Shown here one piece after another: positions 1 to 6,477 of a stretch of DNA of 6,957 nt. The notes under the pieces were generated by a model. The model searched no databases and was not told the origin of the DNA. It saw nothing but the letters and a program-made list of their open reading frames with translations. Each line of letters starts with the position of its first letter. Positions within the stretch are counted from its first letter, which is position 1. The position numbers and the translations under genes are program-made. Origin of the DNA: an uncultured Bacilli bacterium (GTDB lineage Bacteria > Bacillota_I > Bacilli_A > RF39 > UBA660); the NCBI GenBank assembly GCA_947627525.1, contig CANQWJ010000065.1, positions 1 to 6,957 of the forward strand, given 5' to 3'.

Positions 1-64
1 TATGATAATTGTAATCAGCTTCATTTATAATCGCAATTAATTCTTCATATCGTTTTTCTACCAT
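1..64 (-). CDS. ligA: NAD-dependent DNA ligase LigA, N-terminal fragment (runs off the window)
   Basis: Only the first 21 codons lie in the window, reading leftward from an ATG at 64-62. The peptide contains EELIAIINEADYNYH, which matches the start of the Ia domain of bacterial NAD-dependent ligases: a helix followed by an aromatic Y-x-Y-H/Y segment (E. coli LigA has HHEYLYH here). In the family this domain grips the NMN half of NAD+ during enzyme adenylation, and the enzyme seals nicks in replication and repair. A GGGTGG ribosome binding site (reverse complement of 71-76) lies 6 bases before the ATG. Identification rests on this short match plus position: ligA follows pcrA in many Firmicutes, and pcrA is two genes upstream here. 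Domain content beyond residue 21 cannot be seen. Confidence 0.8.
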   Translation of the reverse strand, partial: MVEKRYEELIAIINEADYNYH

Positions 65-70
65 TTTTAA

Positions 71-93
71 CCACCCTATCTATTATTATATCA
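71..93 (-). promoter_or_regulatory. Extended -10 promoter and ribosome binding site for ligA
   Basis: Read on the minus strand, the gap between the nucleotidyltransferase stop and ligA contains TGATATAAT (85-93), a consensus -10 hexamer preceded by the TG of an extended -10. The region 17 bases upstream has no good -35, which extended -10 promoters tolerate. Transcription would start near 78, giving a leader of about 14 bases that is almost entirely the GGGTGG binding site at 71-76. This would let ligA be expressed independently of pcrA. The DNA is so AT-rich that a chance match is possible. Confidence 0.45.
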
Positions 94-114
94 AAATATC
101 TTTATAAAATTATA

Positions 115-1032
115 TTAATCCCATAGATTAGAAGGATATTCACCATTTTTAATCATATCTTCGATAGCTTTAACAACACTATCTTTATCTTCACGATAAG
201 TAACGCCATACCAACGGGCTGTCGTTGGCAAAACTTTTACTTCTACACGCTCTTCTTCAATTGCTTCAAATAATACTTCTGGTATTAAATATTCACAATT
301 TTGATAATCTTGTTTATTCTTTTCTAAAAATGTAACTAACTTCTCTTCTAGGATAGGAAATAAGTCTTTCGTAAAACCAAAAAGATTCATAGAAACAAGA
401 TAATTATCAGGAACGATAAAAGATGGACTATTGTCTAAAGGACTTACTGTAACTTGACCATTAACTCTTTCAACTTTACTTTCAATTATTTTTGTTAAAT
501 AACCATTTCTTTCTTCACAGACACCACGCTTGACAGAACCATTTTCTGTCAAAGTTTTACTTATTTCATAACCGACCATAGCGAAAGATAATTTTGGTCT
601 TGGTTCAATATCTTTTAAATATTTAGCAATCGTCATATAGGCGTCTCTTCCATAAAAATCATCCGCATTTATGACGGCAAAGTTACCTTTAATGACATCT
701 TTAGCCGCTAGAATAGCATGTGCTGTTCCCCAAGGCTTTTGACGATTTCTTAAGTTACTATATGGTTCGGGAATATCTGTAACCCTTTGAAAAACATAAT
801 CAACTGCAATATTTTGTTTTTCAACTCTTTTACCAATTGTTTCTTTAAATGTGTCATAGTTCTCTTCTTTAATAATGAAAACAACTTTTTTAAATCCTGC
901 TTTAATAGCGTCATAGATTGAATAATCAATAATGAATTCGCCATTTGGACCAACTGGTTCTATCTGTTTTAGACCACCAAATCTTGACCCCATACCAGCA
1001 GCCATAATTAACAAAGTTAAATCATCATTCAT
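115..1032 (-). CDS. Sugar-phosphate nucleotidyltransferase (NTP-transferase family)
   Basis: This 305-residue cytoplasmic enzyme has the Rossmann-like fold of NTP:sugar-1-phosphate nucleotidyltransferases, which make NDP-sugars or related activated alcohols and release pyrophosphate. Residues 9-23 carry the glycine-rich nucleotide loop (AAGMGSRFGGLKQ, with Lys22 as the likely phosphate contact). PWGTAHA at 100-106 is a base/sugar-pocket segment, and NADDFYG at 122-128 holds the metal-binding aspartate. The C-terminal WYGVTYREDKDSV (274-286) followed by a G-x-YPxxLW end is typical of a COG1208-like subfamily without a left-handed beta-helix domain. The start is supported by GAGGTG (1038-1043) 5 bases before the ATG. 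The gene begins 17 bases after the pcrA stop and ends 50 bases before ligA. The substrate cannot be told from sequence: no sugar, teichoic-acid or choline gene is beside it. The general function is secure; a name such as RfbA or LicC would be a guess. Confidence 0.88.
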   Translation of the reverse strand: MNDDLTLLIMAAGMGSRFGGLKQIEPVGPNGEFIIDYSIYDAIKAGFKKVVFIIKEENYDTFKETIGKRVEKQNIAVDYVFQRVTDIPEPYSNLRNRQKPWGTAHAILAAKDVIKGNFAVINADDFYGRDAYMTIAKYLKDIEPRPKLSFAMVGYEISKTLTENGSVKRGVCEERNGYLTKIIESKVERVNGQVTVSPLDNSPSFIVPDNYLVSMNLFGFTKDLFPILEEKLVTFLEKNKQDYQNCEYLIPEVLFEAIEEERVEVKVLPTTARWYGVTYREDKDSVVKAIEDMIKNGEYPSNLWD

Positions 1033-1048
1033 ATTTACACCTCACAAA

Positions 1049-3145
1049 CTATACTTTATTTAAACTCTTATGATTCTTCATAAGTTTTCTTATTCCATAT
1101 GGATGTTTAAAAGCAATAGTAATAAGTTTATCATTTAATTCTAAGACTTTTCCTTGGCCAAAAGTATCATGATAAACAAAATCACCTACTTGATAATCAA
1201 TCTCTTCTTTATGCATCATTTCTTCTTTATCTATCTTTTCAACTGGTTGTTGTTCTTGTTCTTTAAATGATTTGTTTAATAAATTAGAATCAATCTCACT
1301 AATGAAACGACTAGCAGGATTAGATTGTTCTTTACCAAAAAGGGTACGCATGCGACTATTTACTAAATACAATTGTTCTTTAGCACGCGTAATCGCTACA
1401 TAACATAATCTTCGCTCTTCTTCTAACTCACTATTATCCATTAAAGAATTGATGTGTGGAAAAATACCTTCTTCAAGCCCCACTACAAAGACATAGTCAA
1501 ACTCTAAACCCTTAACTGAATGAACCGTCATGAGACTGACACGATTAGGATCATCACGATAATCTTGAACATCTGTTAAAAGACTTATTTCTAATAAGAA
1601 GTCTTCCAAAGAAACATTACCTTCGCGTTCCTCAAAACTCTTAGTAATTGATTTAAACTCTTCCAAGTTCTCTAGTCTTATATCAGCTTCTAAAGTCTTT
1701 TCTTGTTCATATTCTTGACGAATTCCTGTCACATCTAAAATTTTATCAACTAGTTCTGTAAGCGTTAAATCTTGAGAAATTCTTTTTAAATCTTCAATCA
1801 TTTCTTTAAAAGCAAATTCTTTACCTGATGTAATAACTTCATAAATGCTAGTATCTAAAGAATCAGCTTTTTCACTTAAATTACTAATGGTCTTTAAGCC
1901 AATACCACGCTTAGGAACATTGATGACACGCATTAGACTGACATTATCTTTTTCATTGTGAATGAGTCTTAAATAAGCCAATAAGTCTTTAATTTCTTTA
2001 CGACTATAGAAACCTGTTCCCCCAACAATACGATAAGGTATATTCTCTTTTAAAAATTCTTCTTCTAAAACATGCGATTGGGCATTAGTACGATAAATAA
2101 CCGCAATGTTTTCATACTCAATACCACGATTTATTAAATTCTTTATTTCACGAATGACATAAAAAGCCTCATCTTTTTCATTAAAAGCACGGAAATAATT
2201 AATCTTTTCACCTTCACCCTTAGTTGACCATAAATTCTTATCTTTTCTTTCCGTATTATTACGAATAACACAATTAGCGGCCTCCAAAATAGTTGAAGTT
2301 GAACGATAATTTTGTTCTAGTTTTATTACTTTAGCATTAGCATAATCTTTTTCAAAGTTTAAAATATTACGATAATTTGCTCCTCTAAAACTATAAATTG
2401 ATTGATCATTATCACCAACACAACAAATATTTTTATATTTAGCACTTATCATTTTAGTAAGAATGTATTGGGCTTCATTAGTGTCTTGATACTCATCAAT
2501 TAAAATATATTTAAAACGCTCTTGATACTTCTCTAAGGTATATGGATGTTCTTTAAATAGTTTAATTGGTAGTATCAATAGATCATCAAAATCAATTGAA
2601 TTATTACGCTTTAAAGTCTTTTCATACTTTTCATAGACTCTTAATACAACTTTTTCAAAGTCCCCAATGGCAAACTTAGCATAAGCTTCCGGACTAACGA
2701 GTTCATTCTTGGAACTACTTATTTTATTCCTAATAGCATTAGGATTATATATTTTAGAATCAAGATTTAATTCTTTTAATATTCTTTTTACAACAGTTAG
2801 AGAATCATCACTATCCATAATGATAAAATTAGAACTATACCCTAATTTATCACAATTCTCACGTAAAATTTTAAGACCAAAAGAATGAAATGTTGATACC
2901 TGACTTCCTCTTGCTTTATCACCAACTAATTTATATAATCTGTTTTGCATTTCTTGGGCAGCTTTATTAGTAAAAGTAATAGCTAATATATTATAAGGAT
3001 TTATTCCTTTTTCTTCGATTAAATAAGCAATCTTCGTTGTTAAAACTTTAGTTTTACCACTTCCTGCTCCGGCTAGAACAAGAATTGGTCCTTCGGTTGT
3101 AAGTACAGCCTCTTTTTGTTCTTTGTTGAGTTCATCTAGGTTCAT
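1049..3145 (-). CDS. pcrA: ATP-dependent 3'-5' DNA helicase PcrA (UvrD/Rep superfamily 1)
   Basis: This 698-residue helicase unwinds DNA in rolling-circle replication, nucleotide-excision repair and recombination control, and is essential in several Gram-positives. The superfamily 1A motifs appear in order: Q motif around Gln10; Walker A AGAGSGKT (25-32); motif Ia AITFTNKAAQEM (55-66); Walker B DEYQD (217-221); motif III GDNDQSIYSFRGA (244-256); motif IV EQNYRS (277-282); motif V TVHSVKGLEFDYVF (540-553); motif VI VAITRAKEQLYL (583-594). After an acidic, glutamine-rich linker (about 628-650), residues 651-698 form the small C-terminal domain (VGDFVYHDTFGQGKV) that binds RNA polymerase in Bacillus-type PcrA, which supports PcrA over Rep. 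Length is close to the Bacillus proteins of about 720-740 residues. The ATG at 3145 is preceded by AAAGGTAGG. It is the probable first gene of a pcrA-nucleotidyltransferase-ligA unit. Confidence 0.96.
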   Translation of the reverse strand: MNLDELNKEQKEAVLTTEGPILVLAGAGSGKTKVLTTKIAYLIEEKGINPYNILAITFTNKAAQEMQNRLYKLVGDKARGSQVSTFHSFGLKILRENCDKLGYSSNFIIMDSDDSLTVVKRILKELNLDSKIYNPNAIRNKISSSKNELVSPEAYAKFAIGDFEKVVLRVYEKYEKTLKRNNSIDFDDLLILPIKLFKEHPYTLEKYQERFKYILIDEYQDTNEAQYILTKMISAKYKNICCVGDNDQSIYSFRGANYRNILNFEKDYANAKVIKLEQNYRSTSTILEAANCVIRNNTERKDKNLWSTKGEGEKINYFRAFNEKDEAFYVIREIKNLINRGIEYENIAVIYRTNAQSHVLEEEFLKENIPYRIVGGTGFYSRKEIKDLLAYLRLIHNEKDNVSLMRVINVPKRGIGLKTISNLSEKADSLDTSIYEVITSGKEFAFKEMIEDLKRISQDLTLTELVDKILDVTGIRQEYEQEKTLEADIRLENLEEFKSITKSFEEREGNVSLEDFLLEISLLTDVQDYRDDPNRVSLMTVHSVKGLEFDYVFVVGLEEGIFPHINSLMDNSELEEERRLCYVAITRAKEQLYLVNSRMRTLFGKEQSNPASRFISEIDSNLLNKSFKEQEQQPVEKIDKEEMMHKEEIDYQVGDFVYHDTFGQGKVLELNDKLITIAFKHPYGIRKLMKNHKSLNKV

Positions 3146-3151
3146 ACTTCT

Positions 3152-3176
3152 AACCTACCTTTCCTCTTTAATTATA
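3152..3176 (-). promoter_or_regulatory. Candidate pcrA promoter (-10) and ribosome binding site
   Basis: The 68-base gap between the DUF5305-like gene and pcrA contains, on the minus strand, a perfect TATAAT (3171-3176) followed closely by AAAGGTAGG (3153-3162 region), 7-8 bases before the pcrA ATG. The best -35 at 17-base spacing is only TTTAAT, so the promoter is weak on paper. The predicted start near 3164 gives a leader of about 19 bases. No GAAC-N4-GTTC LexA box is visible. Weak complementarity near the upstream gene's stop (AGAT/ATCT with a short T-rich tail, about 3195-3222) is too poor to call a terminator, so read-through from the upstream gene remains possible. Confidence 0.4.
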
Positions 3177-3213
3177 CCTTATTCTTCAATTAAATTAAAT
3201 AAAAAGAGAAAGA

Positions 3214-4326
3214 TTATTTATCTCCCTCAACTTTATATATATAACGCCAAGCTTCTTTACCATTAACGATGACGAAATGTCCTTCACGATTTCTTTTAAC
3301 CTCAAAATAAGCAATTGGAATGTGTAATTCATTTTGAGCATCTAATAATTGTTCAATTGATTCTACTTCAATAATGTTATGACCTTGAAGATTAATTTTA
3401 TTTTTAACTTTAATGATCACTTCACTATTAGCACTTATTATTTTATTTATGTAACTAATAAACTTAGATTGTGCTTTTTCACTCTTTACAACTTTGTGAA
3501 CTTCTTGGAAGAGAAGTAGAACCCCAGCAATCAACATAATCGTTGCGAAAACAATTAAAATAGTACTACTAATGGTTGAACTATCTTCATCATAAATAGT
3601 TTCACTAATGTCTTGGGGATTAGTTATCGTTATAAAAATAGGATTACTAGCAAGTGGAATATTAACATCCATATTACGCGTTCTATTTATGACCGCATCT
3701 TTATATTCATCAATTACTTCAACATAAAAAGTAATTTTTAAAGTAGCATTTATCGTTAAACCATAATTATTTTTATATTTATTAACAAAGTTATTATAAG
3801 TAGCATAGTCAATTAAATATTCTTTTTCAACTTCATACTTATCATTTTCATTTTGGACTCCCGTTGTCGGATTCTCTAATTGAAAAGATCTATTTAACAA
3901 AAGAGGATTTTCCCCATTAACAGCATCACGATTATTAGCAATAACAGTAGCAGTCGCGAAATAACGATAACGATAGTTACCTTTTTCACTAGTATTAAAA
4001 GTATATTTATAATTAACTTTAATTTTATCAATGGCATTAGCAGGATACTGTTGATTCATACCAAGAACAGTTGTTGGATAAAAACTATCTGGTTTAATAT
4101 TAACATCATAAGAAATAGAACTCTTTTCACCATAACTAATTATAGAACTTCTATTTTCAACTCTTATATTACTAGCAATCAAATACATAAAAATAGAACC
4201 GACAAATAAAACGACAATAATAATACCATTAATGAGCATTCTTCCTTTTATATCAAGTTGCGTTTTCATTGTACTATCAATATCTATTTTCTTCTTTTTC
4301 TTAGGCTTTTGTATTTCTTTTTCCAT
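3214..4326 (-). CDS. Two-pass membrane protein, DUF5305-like, with large extracytoplasmic domain
   Basis: Function is unknown. From the preferred start the protein has 370 residues: a lysine-rich cytoplasmic tail (PKKKKK at 8-13), a transmembrane helix at about 31-51, an extracytoplasmic beta-rich domain at about 52-250, a second helix at about 252-273, and a cytoplasmic tail of some 95 residues. The outer domain has the repeated aromatic/polar strands (VNYKYTF, YRYRYFATATVIA) and the tail has the ESIEQLLDAQNELHIPIAYFE...WRYIYKV pattern that I associate with DUF5305; no database search was made. The first in-frame ATG is at 4347 and would add 7 residues, but its AAAGGG lies directly against it. 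The ATG at 4326 has GTAGGTG (4331-4337) at proper spacing, so it was chosen. The topology suggests a surface sensor or assembly factor, but nothing in the sequence proves a role. It reads away from the divergent binding-protein gene. Confidence 0.72.
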   Translation of the reverse strand: MEKEIQKPKKKKKIDIDSTMKTQLDIKGRMLINGIIIVVLFVGSIFMYLIASNIRVENRSSIISYGEKSSISYDVNIKPDSFYPTTVLGMNQQYPANAIDKIKVNYKYTFNTSEKGNYRYRYFATATVIANNRDAVNGENPLLLNRSFQLENPTTGVQNENDKYEVEKEYLIDYATYNNFVNKYKNNYGLTINATLKITFYVEVIDEYKDAVINRTRNMDVNIPLASNPIFITITNPQDISETIYDEDSSTISSTILIVFATIMLIAGVLLLFQEVHKVVKSEKAQSKFISYINKIISANSEVIIKVKNKINLQGHNIIEVESIEQLLDAQNELHIPIAYFEVKRNREGHFVIVNGKEAWRYIYKVEGDK

Positions 4327-4367
4327 ATAGCACCTACTTCCAACCATCCCTTTATTTTCATAAAATA

Positions 4368-4396
4368 ATTATACTATATAATTTTCTTTTTTTTAA
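4368..4396 (-). promoter_or_regulatory. Leftward promoter for the DUF5305-like gene
   Basis: On the minus strand a perfect TATAAT (4368-4373) lies 17 bases after TTAAAA (4391-4396, four of six matches to TTGACA). The expected start is near 4361, giving a leader of about 34 bases that includes the GTAGGTG site used by the ATG at 4326. The in-frame ATG at 4347 would sit only about 13 bases into the transcript, which is a further reason to prefer the downstream start. Confidence 0.5.
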
Positions 4397-4402
4397 TACC
4401 TT

Positions 4403-4455
4403 TTCACACAAATATATATTTTAGCGTATAATACACTGTAATTATTTAAGGAGGT
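4403..4455 (+). promoter_or_regulatory. Rightward promoter and strong ribosome binding site for the broken binding-protein gene
   Basis: TTCACA (4403-4408, five of six matches to the -35 consensus) is 18 bases before a perfect TATAAT (4427-4432). A consensus AAGGAGGT (4448-4455) follows, 4 bases before the ATG at 4460. The predicted leader is about 20 bases, leaving no room for a riboswitch. A short dyad TACA-C-TGTA (4432-4440) covers the -10/start region. The promoter and translation start look intact, so the truncated gene is probably still transcribed and translated, and its transcript would run antisense into the recombinase 3' end. Confidence 0.6.
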
Positions 4456-4459
4456 AATT

Positions 4460-4945
4460 ATGAAAAAAATAGTTATCAATATTATAATGATTTTATTAAT
4501 ATTTGTTATTTTATGTGCTGTTATTCTTAATTTTAATCGTAAAAAGAAAGACAATGATAATCTTAAAACAGTTAGGGTAGCTGAAGTTGCTCACAGTATT
4601 TTTTATGCTCCTCAATATGCCGCAATTGCGAATGGCTACTTCGAAGAAGAAGGACTTAAAATTGATCTAATTTTAGCAAGTGGTGCTGACAAAGTAACAG
4701 CTTCAGTCTTATCAGGAGATGTTGATATTGGTTTCTGTGGTAGTGAAGCAACTATCTACATCTATAATGAAGGCGAAGAAGACTACTTAAAAACATTTGC
4801 CCAATTAACCCAAAAAGATGGTAGTTTCATTGTCAGTCGTGAAAAAAATGATAATTTTACTCTTAAAGATTTAAAAGGAAAATATATCATCGGTGGACGA
4901 GAAGGTGCTGACTATTTTAGTGATAACTATAATTCAATAATATGA
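4460..4945 (+). pseudogene. ABC-transporter substrate-binding protein (NMT1/SsuA-like), 3'-truncated
   Basis: The open frame gives 161 residues, against roughly 320-350 for intact relatives. Residues 1-25 are a hydrophobic signal or anchor; Cys19 lies in VILC, which lacks the small residue before Cys expected of a lipobox. Residues 36-149 match the first lobe of periplasmic-binding-type proteins for nitrogen/sulfur compounds or thiamine-precursor-like ligands: VAHSIFYAPQYAAIANGYF (43-61), GADKVTASVLSGDVDIGF (75-92), then LKGKYIIGGREG (138-149). Relatives continue with a GG-MPEMT-like stretch and a second lobe. Here the frame instead reads 12 unrelated residues and stops inside sequence antisense to the recombinase, so the gene was cut by insertion near 4904-4912. 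It cannot form a two-lobed binding site. Ligand class is unresolved. No permease or ATPase gene follows in the window. Confidence 0.8.
4895..4918. other. Putative attachment-site junction (host gene / serine-recombinase element)
   Basis: The substrate-binding-protein reading frame matches its family up to the codons for GGREG (ending at 4906) and diverges directly after, while the convergent recombinase stop codon is at 4917-4919. The crossover must therefore lie within about 4900-4917. Large serine recombinases of the TnpX/TndX type exchange strands at a 2-base core, often GA. GA occurs at 4896-4897, 4899-4900 and 4901-4902 in this stretch, with another at 4910-4911, but the exact core cannot be set without the empty site. 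The short distance from recombinase stop to junction fits elements whose integrase gene sits at the very end. Confidence 0.45.
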
Positions 4946-6362
4946 TTACTTCCCCTGATTCTTTTAAATATATCTTATCAATTATAAATAAATAGAAATT
5001 GTAATCGTTTAATAAAGTTTTCTCTTCTTTTTGAAGATGAATAAAATCTTTTATAGAAGAGATGGTATAAGTTATTTCTTTTTGTAGGTGTTCTCTTTTC
5101 TTTTTTAATTTCTCTTCATTGATAAAATAATTATCTTTACTAATTTGACCACTTTTATAGGAAATATAGTTATCAAGAAAAGACTCTTCTAGTTCTTCTA
5201 TTTCTTCTTCAGCTTGTTTTTTATTTTCTAATAGTTTTCTAATATGCACATCCTTTTTACTTGTCAAAGTCCTTTTAATATCTTCTTGTAGCTCTAACAA
5301 TATCAGCTCTTTTAATTTGTAATAATTTATAGTATGTGGTGTACAAGTTTTATTCTTGTAGTTCTTTTTATAGTTATTACATACACAGTAGGCTTGGCTT
5401 TTCTTATAATTAAGACCAATCTTAGCCTTACATTCATAACAGTACATAATATTGATAAATTCTTTGGTAACAGTTTTATTATTTTTAATATTATGGCATC
5501 TTTGGAGTTTTTGTTGGACTTCAAGAAAAGCATCTTTATCAATTATAGCCGGATGAGTATTTTCTTTTATGATCCATTCTTCTTTAGGAAGAGTAATACT
5601 TCTTTTAACTTTATGATTAATCTTTTTTCTTTTGCCCTGGGTAACATTACCAATATAAGTAGGATTTTCTAGAATATCTTTTATCGTTTTGGAACTCCAC
5701 TTACTATATTTTATTTTAGCGTATACAGAAGGTGAAGGAATGTTTTCACTATTTAATATTCTAGCAATACCACTAGGAGTATTATCTTCTTTAGCAAGTT
5801 TAAAAATTCTTTGAACGACTGGCATCACTTCATAATCAATTTCTAATTGGTGATAATCGCTTTTCTTTCTTTGATATCCATATGGTGCTTTCCACCCTGT
5901 AAACTTCCCTTCAATCTTTTTAATGCGCAAACTAGACTTAATTTTTCTTGATATATCTTTACAATAATAATCATTAAAAAAAGATTTAAAAGTTAGCATT
6001 TCTGAATCAATAGAACTATTTTTGGAATCATAATTGTCATCGACAGCAATATATCGCACTTGATAACTGGGAAAAAACTCTTCAATATAAAAAGTAACCC
6101 AACTGATATTACGACCTAATCTTGAAGAGTCTTTAGTTATCACTGTATCTATTTTTTGGTTTTTAATATCATCAATCATTCTTAAAAAATTAGGTCTATT
6201 AAAATTAGTACCACTATATCCATCATCTATATATTCACAAACACTATCATAATTAAATCTTTTAATATAATTTTTTAAATACATTTCTTGACTTATAATA
6301 CTTTTACTTATATCACTATCTCTATCTTCTTTAGATAGACGAATATAAAGAGCAATTTTCAT
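4917..6362 (-). CDS. Large serine recombinase (TnpX/TndX-like site-specific integrase)
   Basis: This 481-residue protein catalyses integration or excision by double-strand breaks and 180-degree rotation using a serine nucleophile. The resolvase domain (1-140) has YIRLS with Ser10 at the catalytic position of gamma-delta resolvase, then YSGTNFNRPNF (49-59) and the arginine-bearing KDSSRLGRN (77-85). A recombinase domain follows (about 150-290: GWKAPYGY, ARILNSENIPSPS, SSKTIKDILENPTYIGN). A zinc ribbon lies at 308-343 (C308, C311, C326/C328, C340, H343), then a coiled coil at about 375-435 used by such integrases for synapsis control. The family match is with Tn4451/Tn5397-type integrases (TndX is 533 residues). 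All key residues are present and no frameshift is seen, so the enzyme may be active. AAGGAT lies 8 bases before the ATG. The last 29 bases of the truncated binding-protein frame overlap its 3' end convergently. Confidence 0.93.
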   Translation of the reverse strand: MKIALYIRLSKEDRDSDISKSIISQEMYLKNYIKRFNYDSVCEYIDDGYSGTNFNRPNFLRMIDDIKNQKIDTVITKDSSRLGRNISWVTFYIEEFFPSYQVRYIAVDDNYDSKNSSIDSEMLTFKSFFNDYYCKDISRKIKSSLRIKKIEGKFTGWKAPYGYQRKKSDYHQLEIDYEVMPVVQRIFKLAKEDNTPSGIARILNSENIPSPSVYAKIKYSKWSSKTIKDILENPTYIGNVTQGKRKKINHKVKRSITLPKEEWIIKENTHPAIIDKDAFLEVQQKLQRCHNIKNNKTVTKEFINIMYCYECKAKIGLNYKKSQAYCVCNNYKKNYKNKTCTPHTINYYKLKELILLELQEDIKRTLTSKKDVHIRKLLENKKQAEEEIEELEESFLDNYISYKSGQISKDNYFINEEKLKKKREHLQKEITYTISSIKDFIHLQKEEKTLLNDYNFYLFIIDKIYLKESGEVIILLNYSYH

Positions 6363-6460
6363 TTCTTTTTATCCTTTAAATAGTCTTTTATCAATTTATC
6401 AAGAGAAATATTATTATTAGAATAACTCTTTATTACTTTTATATTTTTCAAATTCTTCAC
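6359..6460 (-). CDS. Possible small ORF overlapping the recombinase start (ATGA)
   Basis: Reading leftward from a GTG at 6460 (or TTG at 6463) this frame encodes about 33 lysine-rich residues ending NNNISLDKLIKDYLKDKKK. Its TGA stop overlaps the recombinase ATG as ATGA, the layout of translationally coupled genes in an operon. The composition is that of a short amphipathic, basic helix. There is no in-frame ATG after the TAA at 6470-6472 and no convincing ribosome binding site, so it may be the 3' stub of a longer gene that was cut at the element boundary, or chance in AT-rich DNA. I do not recognise a family. It is too short for ordinary gene callers. Confidence 0.35.
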   Translation of the reverse strand: MKNLKNIKVIKSYSNNNISLDKLIKDYLKDKKK

Positions 6461-6477
6461 CAAGATATATTATTCCA

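Noticed and set aside
3177..3222. Terminator between the DUF5305-like gene and pcrA
   Set aside because: Only a four-base AGAT/ATCT stem can be drawn; the T-rich stretch after it is not distinguishable from background.
4432..4440. Operator dyad TACA-C-TGTA over the -10/start region
   Set aside because: It resembles copper or beta-lactam repressor half-sites, but the spacing is not theirs, it is only nine bases long, and no regulator gene is nearby. Kept only as a remark under the promoter.
4348..4459. TPP or another riboswitch upstream of the binding-protein gene
   Set aside because: The predicted leader is only about 20 bases and no riboswitch core such as CTGAGA is present.
4860..4960. 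Sequencing frameshift as the cause of the short binding protein
   Set aside because: The sequence after the break does not continue the family in any plus-strand frame; it codes on the other strand for the well-formed C-terminus of the recombinase.
5334..5672. Hydrophobic plus-strand frame of 112 codons inside the recombinase
   Set aside because: It is antisense to the zinc-ribbon and recombinase domains, has no ribosome binding site, and its hydrophobicity is what the complement of lysine-rich codons gives.
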